Shown in pieces: positions 1 through 9,740 of a DNA stretch of 64,000 bases. Source of the stretch: Angiostrongylus vasorum (taxonomy: Eukaryota; Nematoda; Chromadorea; Rhabditida; Metastrongylidae); NCBI GenBank assembly GCA_018806985.1, contig JADANN010000447.1, positions 744,001-808,000 of the forward strand, written 5' to 3'. The translations under genes were made by a program, and so were the position numbers. The number at the start of each line of letters is the position of its first letter. The first letter of the stretch is position 1. A model generated the notes under the pieces. It ran no database searches and was not told the origin of the DNA. It saw nothing but the letters and a program-made list of their open reading frames with translations.

Positions 1-999
1 TTATTTTATTTTAATTTTTAAAGCCTGCAGATCGATCTTTCTTAGTCAACTATATAAGGATGAAGGAAAGGTGTACTTTTTAGTAAGTGGACAGATATTG
101 TGCTTTAGATCGTACACGAATGATCGCCGCTGAGAAATCGCGATACAACAGGGCTTGCTTTGTTAACCAATGGTTCGTAAATGAACGGAACGAAGAAGAC
201 GAACGTGGTGTTCATAAGGTTTTATTTTCACATTCTCAAAATGTAAATAGGTTTAGTGTCTTCTGGGTTCGCCTGATTTTCCACTTTTAAACCCATTTTA
301 TTTTCATTTATCACAAATAGATGGATATAGCTTGATGGTTAGAGTTGTTATGCAATATGCATGTGGTCGACTGGTTCGACACTGTGTCATGGACTCAGCA
401 AGCCTTCGTTCTCTTAGGAGTCGACAGATTGTTAGCAGACTTGTGTGGGTGGATAAGAGACATTGGCTCCATACGTTGATAGGCTCTCAAAAAGAGGCCA
501 GTCATAGCGTTACTAATGGATTTGAATGCATAGCAAATTTCTACAGGATATGAACTACTGCACAGAGGAGCGCGCTTTCGGGATAGCGATAAATCCAACA
601 CAAGCTAATCACTAATAAATAGCTTGTAATGGCAGCATTCTTGAATGACATCAGTGATGAATTTCGATTGGGAAGCAAATCCGAGAAGTTTCATCGTTTT
701 AGAATTTGGTCAGACGGAGAATGTTCTTCATTTAACTATCAATGATGAGAACAAAAAAACAAGTGTGCAAATATCGACGGCTGGTGAACGACAACTACTA
801 GTAATATAGTACTTCCGCCCGGAACTAGTGCGAGGACAACTGAGAGCAAACAGATCGGTCACGATCTGATCACCAAAATACCACAGCGTTCCAAATATAA
901 CCTTAATACTTTGTTCGCTTTAGTTGTATGAATCGACAGCTTATTTACTTCGTATGATCCGATATCACACATTATGCTGATCCCAGCGCGTCTTCCATT
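1..999. other. No gene seen; faint SINE-B relic
   Basis: At 395-530 ACTTGTGTGGGTGGATAAGA and the following GGCTCCATACGTTGATAGGC recall the SINE-B body on the plus strand, much decayed. Otherwise nothing recognisable. Confidence 0.5.
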
Positions 1000-1470
1000 C
1001 GATTTGCGTTCTCGCTCCCGTCATCAACGAAAATCTCCGAATTTTTTCATGGATTTGGCTGGTGCGTTAGCATTTTAGATCTTCGTTATGAATATAGTTA
1101 AAGGCTGCTCGAGTGCATATATCCTATAATCCTAAGAAGACCGTGCTACTAGGACATTGCCACGTCTTCACCATGAAAACTTCGTTGGTAGGAAGGAACT
1201 TTTCGTAGAGAAGTCATATCGATTTACCAACTTCGAAAGGTTGGTGGTATACCTGGATCGTGGTCGGGCGCAATTCTCTCTCCAATCTTGGGATAGCAGT
1301 GCTAGAGCGCTCCAGAGTGGATATGAGGAAGTTGGTTGGGCCCTGACGAGTCCAGTACCAAATTCCTGACTGCTAGAGATAAGACCGTTTGGTGAGCCCG
1401 GCACGGAGTCGAACAGTACCGTGCTCTTGATGAACCGCACCACTACCATTGCGCTATCCACCGTAGGTAT
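1000..1470 (-). repeat. SINE-E copy, tRNA-headed
   Basis: Minus strand from 1470: GGTGGATAGCGCAATGGTAG (A box TAGCGCAATGG) and about 35 nt on CTGTTCGACTCCGTGC (B box GTTCGACTC), both exact fits to TRGYNNARNNG and GWTCRANNC. The roughly 350 bp body matches the copy at 61.7-62.0 kb, for example CATTCATAACGAAGATCT-like and ATTCGGAGATTTTCGTTGAT segments. Confidence 0.7.
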
Positions 1471-1793
1471 GTTTAGAATCAGCTATTTAACTTAGTTTTA
1501 AGATGTTTAATTGCTAACGAAAGTATTTAAACTAGAGCGCATTCAAGTCGTTTCATGAATTCAAGTTGTTTCAGATTGACGTCACCATTCGTAGCAATGA
1601 ATTTTGTTATGACGATGTAAAAGTCACTAATGAAGCTTTCCAGATGTTATGCAAGTCCTATTTAAATACATTCAAAATAGACTGTCCCAGAAATCGCACA
1701 CCAATCATTAAACCTAGTTTCTTCTCACTTAGTATTTTTCCATGAGAACTGTTAAATATACTTGATACTTGAATTGTCCCTCCTCACTGGTTG

Positions 1794-2142
1794 TGCAGGC
1801 CTCAGCATAATTTCTGTTTTTTGGGAGACTTGGTGATTAAGCCATTGTGGTTCCTTGGAGCTCCGAGGTCAGCATGCCCAAAGTCTGCCCCAGGTGTTCA
1901 CCACGATAGGCAGTCGCAGGCCTTGTAGATCAGAGGGAGATTTACCACCATACGACTTTGATACCAGGACGGTGGTGGATCCTGGTAATGGTTTACTCTT
2001 AGCTAGTCTACCTGATGGAAACGCCGGACTCCTCAGCTTGGGAAACCCTGCCAGGGGATGAATCATCTGCAGTACATCGCAGTCCGACACCCAACAACAA
2101 CCACCAGCCACGATGAGGCCGTGAATGGGAGGGTGTTGGGAG
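1794..2142 (-). repeat. Repeat A, copy 1
   Basis: About 350 bp, minus strand. Shared blocks: CTGGCAGGGTTTCCCAAGCT, GGCGTTTCCATCAGGTAGAC, ATCCACCACCGTCCTGGTAT and CCATTCAAG-type end. The frame [19 protein letters not shown] is open over about 80 codons in this copy, and a similar frame is open at 48.7 kb. It is dispersed and is not tRNA-headed. Confidence 0.75.
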
Positions 2143-2260
2143 TTCTGTAATGCTGAGATATTTGCAAAACTCCGGACCGCAGGTGTCTGCGGTGGGGAAC
2201 GAACGCGCTATTGTCCTTTCCGGGGAGTAACGCATTCACCACCGCACCATGCGGGTCTTT
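2143..2260 (-). repeat. SINE-C fragment
   Basis: Minus strand: ACTCCCCGGAAAGGACAATA, GCAGACACCTGCGGTCC, then GTTTTGCAAATATCTCAGCAT, the shared 3' tail of this family. It abuts repeat A copy 1. Confidence 0.6.
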
Positions 2261-2864
2261 CGTTTCGCCTGTCGCTCAGCTAGTTCTATCGATCTCTATC
2301 TATCGAGTTATATTTCGCAACATACCCCTGCCGTTAAAAAGAATGGGCAGGAAATAAAAAAGGTTAAGAAGGTGTTGGGAGTGTTAAATACAATGTGCAA
2401 GTTATAAGTTGCAAAAGCGATCATAAAGAGATTCGAAATCCAACAGACATCCATAAAATCTATTTCATCTGTATCAAAAAGGTCTTCGTGTGGAGTTTCT
2501 TCGAGAAACAGCTAACTCATATTTTGTTGTTTCGTGTAGCGGTATCGATTTTTGATGCTTTGATTTTTTCAATCGATTTTCAGGCAAAGAATTAAGGGTT
2601 TCATCGATTGATCTGTACAGGGGCTGGTCATCAGTGATCTACACAAGTCGTGTTATTCACACGTTCGTTTTCTTAATGTCACTATCAATTATCCGAAGAA
2701 AAAATTCCTTTTGACCATCTTCGGTGCTAATGAATCAACAGCTACTCCTGTCGATTTTACGTCTTTTGGCTATCTTTTGAATATAATGACGCAATTAAAT
2801 CAATACATTATGATTTCGACTGCATTTTTTAGTTCAACTAGGTTCATTTCCGATTCACGCACAC

Positions 2865-3122
2865 CGGATCATTCCTGTTGACGGGTCGTCGTTGAAGGCA
2901 CCGTTAGGCTAAAAAACTGGCTGACAGAAAGGTAAAGCAAGCGCCTCCATTAGTGAAGTAGCACGTGAGCCCCAGAAAAGGGCCACCGCGAGCTCAAAGC
3001 CCAACTGAGTTCTGAGTTTTGTTTATATGTAAGTTTCGATTGCACTTGAGCCTCCGAGAAAGGTTACCGCGAGCTCGAAGACCAACTGAGTTACAAGTTT
3101 TGTTTATATACCAGTATCCTTG
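2865..3122 (+). repeat. SINE-C copy with internal tandem duplication
   Basis: Family segments GGATCATTCCTGTTGACGGG, then CGTGAGCCCCAGAAAAGG and CCACCGCGAGCTCAAAGCCC. The last unit is repeated about 80 bp later as GAGCCTCCGAGAAAGGTTAC and CGCGAGCTCGAAGACC, each followed by AACTGAGTT and GTTTTGTTTATAT. A SINE-B copy follows immediately. Confidence 0.6.
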
Positions 3123-3127
3123 TGCAA

Positions 3128-3408
3128 AGGGCCTGTGTGGAGCAGTGGTTGGAGGCGCCCTGCAACACACATGTGGAATCGATTCTCGCGCCATGTCCCA
3201 TCAAGCCTTCCATCCCTCCGGTGTCCGTAAATTGGTATCAGACTTGTCTGGGAGGATATCAGCATTGGCTCGATACATCGGTAGGCCACCACGAGTCATT
3301 GTAAAGGCCAGATGTGCATCCAATCACCTCCAAACGATGCTTAATGGAGGCGAGTGCATGGCGCATCCCTCAGGGATTGATCAACGCCGAGAGTTTTTTA
3401 TCTTTGTG
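3128..3408 (+). repeat. SINE-B copy, tRNA-headed short repeat
   Basis: About 280 bp: Pol III-like A box (TGTGGAGCAGTGG) and B box (GGAATCGATTC), a body with CTTGTCTGGGAGGATA and GGCCACCACGAGTCATTGTA, and a tail CATCCCTCAGGGATTGATCA. Same family as the copies at 28.7, 30.7, 36.9, 38.4 and 61.4 kb. Confidence 0.8.
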
Positions 3409-3603
3409 TAATGATTTTCGTTCAGTAAACATGATAATCATCACTGCAATTCTTTAAATACCCGTAAAATCTTCATAACTCTCCTGTAAATGGACGTCTA
3501 TGCGCTCGGATTGACTTTTTACGTCAGAATCTACTTTAGTACGGCTATGATCCAGTGCATCGTTGAATCTTTGAATCCTTCGACTTTTTGTCAATATTCT
3601 AGT

Positions 3604-3845
3604 GCAGACTAGAGCTGCTTGCAAGACACATATGGGTCGTCGTTTCGTCACCACAACGCGGGAAGACCATGTCCTTCATCCCTTCGGAATTAAAAATGCC
3701 TTGTTAAACTTGTCTGGGAGGATAGACGCACAGACTTGTTACATCACTAGGCTCCAAAAAGGTCATCGTTTAAGTCAGCTATTATTTCTACAGTGCTTAA
3801 TGGTGCTAAATTACTAAAGGCTTGATCAACTCCGAACGCTCACCC
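3604..3845 (+). repeat. SINE-B copy, diverged
   Basis: Recognisable from AACTTGTCTGGGAGGATAGA, the spaced GGTCATCGT segment and the tail GGCTTGATCAACTCCGAACG, but the head is strongly diverged and no Pol III boxes can be read. It lies about 200 bp after another copy in the same orientation. Confidence 0.6.
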
Positions 3846-4211
3846 GTTATCCTCTGAGCGGGATCAGGGACCCTGATTACAACTCCGTTTATTTAAAAAA
3901 GATAGAATTTATTCGTCTTTTTCTCACTGTCACAAGGGACAACGGTCGCTACAAATTCTTCCTTCTTGGGCAATCCTCACATCACTGAGTAATTTTTATA
4001 AGTCAACAAGGTGATAGCCGTAGAGCGAGAACGCCTTTCGTTTCCTTCTGTACTACTTATTTGTCTCCTCACTTTCTCTTATTGCTTAGTTCATTTCCAA
4101 AAAGCATGTTGACGTTATGGAAATGGACGTGTACTACTTGAAATTCTTTATTTTCCTGAAGCGTCATCTTCGATTATGAGCAGTTTTTCACTGTTTCATC
4201 AGCAGAAGCAT

Positions 4212-5028
4212 CAGCAAACGGCCACATCACAAAAATGGTATCGAAAGCCAAGCAGTAAAAAATATAGTGGTTCACTACCTCCCTCTCATCCCTCACACAA
4301 TAAAAGGGCGCTTATTTGAAATATGTTTCGAGCCGCCACCAACGTGTGCACAGGTAGAGAGCAGAGGGAAGAATCGTCGAAACTGACGCGCCAAATAGCC
4401 ATTTCAAATGGTTACGAAACTGTGGCTTCTTGGCATAGGCATAGAGGAAAAACCACGCCCCAGAACGATAATTCTAGCCAAAAACAAGGCTCCGTTCCTC
4501 TTGCCCTTTATTTCAAACGGAATAAATGCAGCCATAAAACGTTGCTTAATAAGGGCCGGTCTAGAGGATTCCGTAAGAATGACAGAAATACCACTGGACA
4601 CTCTAAGATGCCAGCTAGATCGCAACCGCCAATATAGCCATCTGTGTACAACGAAAAACTGCATGATTTGCCCGAACGGTAGAGACGGTGATTGCATGAG
4701 TTCGGGATACAGTCTATCTTATCTCTTGTAAAGCGTCCGGGGACGAATACGTTGGCGAAACGGGTAGCCCGCTCTGCGTCCGCATAAAAGAACACCTAGT
4801 CGGTAAACCTAAATTAAAACAAAACACTCCACTAGGCGCGCGTAGGATGCAGAAACACAACGGAGAAGAATTTGAAGTAGGAGTCACTATCCTCACGCAG
4901 GAATCGAACATCAGCGCGTAAAACCCTTGAAGCGTTTTGGATCAATTCCAAAAATTCAAAAGATGAACCGCGAGGAGTGTCTTGTCATCAAGCGTGACCC
5001 AGCGCCATACCTCACGCTGATCCAATGA
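4212..5028 (+). pseudogene. Penelope-like element: RT C-terminus plus GIY-YIG endonuclease, broken
   Basis: Frame fragments in order: WYRKPSSKKYSGSLPPSHP then NMFRAATNVCTG (RT thumb region, about 4230-4360); FLLPFISNGINAAIKR and LRCQLDRNRQYSHLCTTKN-CMICPNGRDGDCMSSGYSLSYLL (linker, Cys-rich knuckle and GIY-like start, 4408-4731); then, after a frame change, EYVGETGSPLCVRIKEHL (YIG half, with the catalytic Arg context) to about 4919; and KMNR-like and PYLTLIQ with stop at 5026-5028. The order Cys-knuckle, GIY, EYVGETG, R...EHL is that of GIY-YIG endonucleases fused to Penelope-like reverse transcriptases. It carries a stop near 4317, frameshifts near 4400 and 4731, and a stop at 4919. The 5' part is missing. 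Confidence 0.88.
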
Positions 5029-5320
5029 CCTGACACAGGCACAGTCCTCGCCCATGTATTACTCTCTGTGCGGCTGCTATCCACCAGCTAACTGAAATAC
5101 TTACAACAAATGACCGGTGGGTGTTTAAATGAAGCTGTTTTCCATGCGAATGCAAATTTATTTGTTAAGTTTTATCTGCTGGGGTTATGAAAGTGTTTGG
5201 CTGACTAGATCTCATCTCAATTTGACCTTTCCAGGCTTTGAAGAAGGCGAAATCCCCAAAACGTCAGCTATTGTATCCTAATAAATTCTATAATACCAAC
5301 CTCGTGTCTGCTTATTGAAG
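5020..5320 (+). mobile_element. Penelope-like element, 3' non-coding end
   Basis: Follows the GIY-YIG remnant directly and is almost identical to 20556-20855. It ends with a CTTTGAAGAAGGCG...AAAACGTCAGC block at 5236-5268, then AATAAA. That block resembles the hammerhead-ribozyme-like motif known from Penelope-like elements, although the first core base is T rather than C and the second core box here reads AAAAC. Confidence 0.85.
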
Positions 5321-5804
5321 AAAATCATCGAATTATCAATCAATGCTGAGGTTAATGGAAAATCGGTCTTGGAAGCCCTTCATTCTCACCAACTTTCGCT
5401 AAGCTTCTGAATTTCATAACAACTTCGATGTTCTCTGTAGGTGTCTCTACTGAGGATGACGATGGTGAAGTGGTTTGACATTCAAGTAGTATTCGTTCTT
5501 GATGGTTCCTGAAATCCTTCTCAGTGACTACTTGTAATATCTGCACAGCGTTTCCCTTTCTTTTTCATATAAATTTCGGAAAACTGCACAAAAAATCTTT
5601 GATTTCGTAAATTTGCCATACTTAAGCAATCCAGATAGAAGTAATAGAAAAATTGACTCGATTTCTTTTCTAAAGAAAAGCGTTTGAATCACAATAACAA
5701 TACCTGGATACTTGGATAGTTGGATGGTCCGTTTTAACGAGTTGTGCGGACCCCAGCACAACACACAATAACAACAGTAACAACAATAACACCAATGATA
5801 AAAC

Positions 5805-5962
5805 AAGGATAAAGCTCTCGGCGTTGATCAGTCCCTGAGGGATGCGCCATGCATTCGATTTCATTAAGCATCAAATGGAGGTGATCGGATGCATATCTGG
5901 CTTTTACAATGACGCGCGTTGGCCTACCGATGTATCGAGCCAATGCTGCTATCCTCCCAGAC
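5805..5962 (-). repeat. SINE-B copy, missing the head
   Basis: Minus-strand copy covering the body and tail (tail at 5805, GTCTGGGAGGATAGCAGC at about 5962-5940). The tRNA-like head and the first body segment are absent, and the sequence switches to AT-rich unique DNA at about 5963. Confidence 0.75.
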
Positions 5963-7732
5963 ATCAATGATAGCAAGGTAATTATAATAATAGTAAATGA
6001 GTCCCAATCACATCTTAAGCTGGAAAGCGCGATGAAGTTTAGAATTAAGAAAGCAGTGAACTTTGCTAGAAAAAATGTCTTTGAACTTTTTGCTTTTACT
6101 ATAACCTTGTGGAAATTCTTTAGTGCCAACCCGTCAGTTTGAGGCCTCGATTTTTTTTTAACAGATATGAAGAACTTCAGGCTCATCGCCATAATATCGC
6201 TGTTTCTCAGTTTCATAGCATCTTTCGTACTCGTTAGTAGAATGGCACACTTTGAAGTCGAGGTTGGCAAACAACCAGGAAACAAGTTTGAAAAACACGC
6301 AAAGATATTAGACGTGGAATGAATGAAAGCATTTTATCTTGACACAGTTCAATAACTAGGGCTAAATTTCTGTTTCATGGTTACTGATAAGCCATCAGTT
6401 CAAGCCAAACCAGTATTAATGGGAGCTTTCTTACTGCTGTTACATGACATTGAGATCAATAGATCGTCAGATCGTAGTGTAATGGGTGATACGGACCCAT
6501 CGGTTTGGCGCCGTGACACCCTCGGAAGTGTCCAGCTTCGCAGCTCGAAACCTTTACTAAAAGAGAACCGAAGCGAGGAGTCGTCTTCGACCTGAAAGCA
6601 ACTCAAGTCAGCAGACCATTCTTCAACCCAACGAGAGTCGACTATTATCTGTGATCGCAGTATTTCTGGACTGTGGGGGAAAAATCCGTTTCAGGCAGCA
6701 AATAAGGACTGTGCCGGAGATTGCACGACTTTTTCTGGATAATGACAATCCAAGTATCTGCGTGAACCTGCCTTCTACACATACATTTGTCATTTTTTTC
6801 CCTACTATCCAAAAAAATACATTCAAACTTGGGTGATCAATAGAATTAAGGAGGAAGTTTCCTCAGATGCAAAAAATGAAGTGAAAAATTGTAGTATAAA
6901 AGTATTTAAAGAATATTTTTTGAGCAGTAACATACAGAAAAGATTTAGATCGGATCAGTTCGTTCCCATATCGATCACCTCGTTGAAGAGTTGAGATCTG
7001 CTGGCATTGAAGGCAAAAGTGAGTTTATCCTCACACATGTTTTCACAAACGACAAGGATTTCATGCATTGATTCATAGGGAACTAATGAAATCCTACTAT
7101 TCAATATCACTATAAACCACTTTCCAAACAATGAGGCTTTTTCAGTTTATGAAAAGTATTAGATCGAATCAATCCAGCAGTATTATGCTATCTTCATTTC
7201 TGTGGTTTTTTATACGATTATGCAAAGCGATGAAGCGCAACAGTTAGAAATTCCGTGTAATAAACACACGGTCACTGTTCGACACCTAACCAAGCGTCCC
7301 GTGGGAGCGCTCTAGGAGAGCTATCCTGACATACCAGGTATAATGAACTCGAACAACATTCGTCCATATTCATGGGGAAGATGAAATCCTCAAGTAGCGC
7401 AACATGTAGATTCAACGACCTTCATACTCGAAGAGTTCACTCTCACTAAAGACGAAAAATCCTGCGGTCCACAATTCAAATTCCACTTGACTGGTATTTT
7501 TTCTCTGGAAACCCTACTTGAGCGGTAGTTTTCTTTTCCCAGAAGCTTCAAAAACTACAATATGGTTTCCCACTTGATCGTCGCCACTTGCCAGGAAGTT
7601 ATTATGTTCTTCCTAGAACGGCAGTGATTTCTGACACTGGCTCACTCTTCGCTGGAGTTCCTAGAGGTGGACTTCGCAATTCCACCCACATACAGAGTAG
7701 CGATTGTTATTCATAATTCTACTACTGTGCAG
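5963..7732. other. No gene recognised
   Basis: AT-rich sequence. Short open frames exist on both strands at 6377-6836 but have no recognisable motif and mirror each other, so I take them as chance. Confidence 0.5.
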
Positions 7733-7948
7733 TTTTGTGTATTTACTGATAGAAGAGCAAGTGCAAAGAAATAAGAAAGTAGCAAAGGTTGCTGGTACGC
7801 TTCCAGCCTTTCCGACCGCTGAAGTAGATCCGGAGCTGTGCACCAGTGAAGATCTGTTCTTCCCAGCTCAGCTGGAGGAAACAAAAATGGAACTAATCGC
7901 TTCAACCGTTTGTGTTTATCTAAGAGGTACAAATGATGCTGCAACAAG
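7733..7948 (+). other. Exon-like segment, unidentified
   Basis: A 216 nt open stretch bounded by an acceptor (ACTACTGTGCAG) and a donor (ACAAG|GTAGGT), with codon use that looks protein-coding. It reads EEQVQRNKKVAKVAGTL, FPTAEVDPELCTSEDLFFPAQ, then ASTVCVYLRGTNDAATR. I do not recognise the family and found no partner exon nearby. It lies downstream of sos-1 on the opposite strand. Could be an exon of an unannotated gene or of a decayed element. Confidence 0.35.
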
Positions 7949-9439
7949 GTAGGTTGTAATGTTCTGCGTGAATTCAATATAATCCATTTCTGTTCTGCAA
8001 TGCCTTCTTCTTCGTGGTTCAGTTTTCATTCAAAAAATTCTACCTATTTAGCCATTTAAAAAACACAACGTTATCACATAATATTTGAGATAATGAGAGG
8101 TCAATATCCAAGACTCTTTCCATTGAATAGGAGCTTCATTGAGGAGAGATAGTTATTTCAAGATCACGTATTTCTAGAGTTTCATCAATGCTTCTTGTGC
8201 TGACCGCGTTTTTCACTCTGCTCCATCTTTGGCTCACCGCTTTCATGATGGCAACTCTGACACGAAAATCGTCTCTGGTCGGTGCGTAGATGCTGGCAAT
8301 ACTTGCAAAAATATATCTATCGTAGTACTTTGCTTATGAACAAAATACAAACGTTACTTTTAATCTACAAACCACTGAACATTTGCTAGCGTGAGAACAG
8401 TTTGTGTCCCAGCATATAAGAATGTCACAGTTCTTGACAGTTCGTGACACATTGAGGACCACGCACGATTTTGGCCCTCATCGATTTATCCTTGCTCAAT
8501 CAAGTATTATTTACTTTATGGATCTCATGGTTCCGAACAAAATTTTCCTCGTTTCATTTCCTTGGGAGCGCTCGTGAAGCACAGTGGTTAGAGGTATCCT
8601 GTAATTCAGCAGTGGTGGTTAGTGGTTGACATGAGTAGATGCAGATCTGTTTTGCTTGCAGCTGTTCTCTCAAGATGACTAGTGGTGTGCACTTGTGGTG
8701 TTCTTCGTATTCACTTGTCAACGACGCTTTTTCATCATATGACTCACTAAACATGGAACGAGGGCCGAAGTAGATTTGAATTGTTCGGTTAATCGTTTAC
8801 GTTTTCGAAATCTCGACGGTACCCTGCCTTGCCTTTCTGTGCACTTTGTGATTCAGGCCGTTCACCATGTTCCTTCAACGCTTCTCTTCCACAGAAAACA
8901 TATTCTCTGTAACTAGAGAGTCACCCCTTTCGATATGTCCTTTATCGAGCTAAAATTCTGCCAATATATTGGAATTCCTTAGATTCTGTCTCGTTTAATA
9001 AATGTCCTGTTTAACAACTGCTCTTCGTTTCTACAAGCTCTTTGAGCACCAGTATTCATTGGTACTTCGTGAAAGAATGACGAAATCTTGAAAAACGATA
9101 TTTCGACAGCGTATTTACCGTAAATTCCGATGTGATTTCCGTCGAAATTAAGCGGCTTCTTCACCTCCACTGCAGTGCTGGTGAGTTTTACCAAAACGGT
9201 GTCCCTTTGTGAGGTGGTTTTCCTACAATATTACTAAGAAGACAGTGAACGCGGTACGTTCACCATATTAGTCGACTAGAATTTTTTGTGCGCGGATTTA
9301 AGAGTTTTTCATTGGTCCACAAGTGCTCACAAAATCGTGTTTATTTCAATGGATTGGGGCGCTTTTTCATAGACCTAAGTATTAGGACAAACACTAGGAT
9401 AATTATTAGTCCTTAAAATGAAGAATCCAATGGTTCACA
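7949..9439. other. No gene recognised
   Basis: Nothing clear. At 8562-8600 the string GAAGCACAGTGGTTAGAGG resembles a tRNA-like A-box region of the SINE-B type, without the rest of the element. Confidence 0.5.
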
Positions 9440-9740
9440 TTCCATCGTGGCTGGGAGGTGTCTCCGGGTGTCGAGCTGCGATGTACAGCGGAGGGATTCA
9501 TTCCCCTAGCAGGGTCTTTCCAAGGCGAGAAACAGTACGGCGTTTCCATCAGGAAGCTCAGCTTAGAGTAAACCACTGCCATGATCCATCACCGTTCTGG
9601 TATCAAACTATCGTATGTTGGTAAATTTTCTTCTGATTCACAAGGGCGACGACTGCCTGGGAGGGTGACGAACAGACTTTGGCTAGGGTGGCCCCGGCAC
9701 TCCAGAGAACCACACTGGTTCACGAATGTCCCGACTGTGA
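9440..9740 (+). repeat. Repeat A, copy 2
   Basis: Plus strand: ATCGTGGCTGGGAGGTGTCT, GATGTACAGCGGAGGGATTC, GGCGTTTCCATCAGGAAGCT and TGATCCATCACCGTTCTGGT. The distal end (GGGGCCCGCACAACC block) is missing. Confidence 0.72.

Noticed and set aside
1390..1470. A functional tRNA gene (exact A and B boxes)
   Set aside because: No acceptor-stem pairing or anticodon arm could be drawn, and the same head with the same body recurs at 62 kb, so it is the head of a SINE.
3019..3411. 130-codon plus-strand frame as a gene
   Set aside because: It spans the junction of a SINE-C and a SINE-B copy; similar frames appear at every SINE-B copy.
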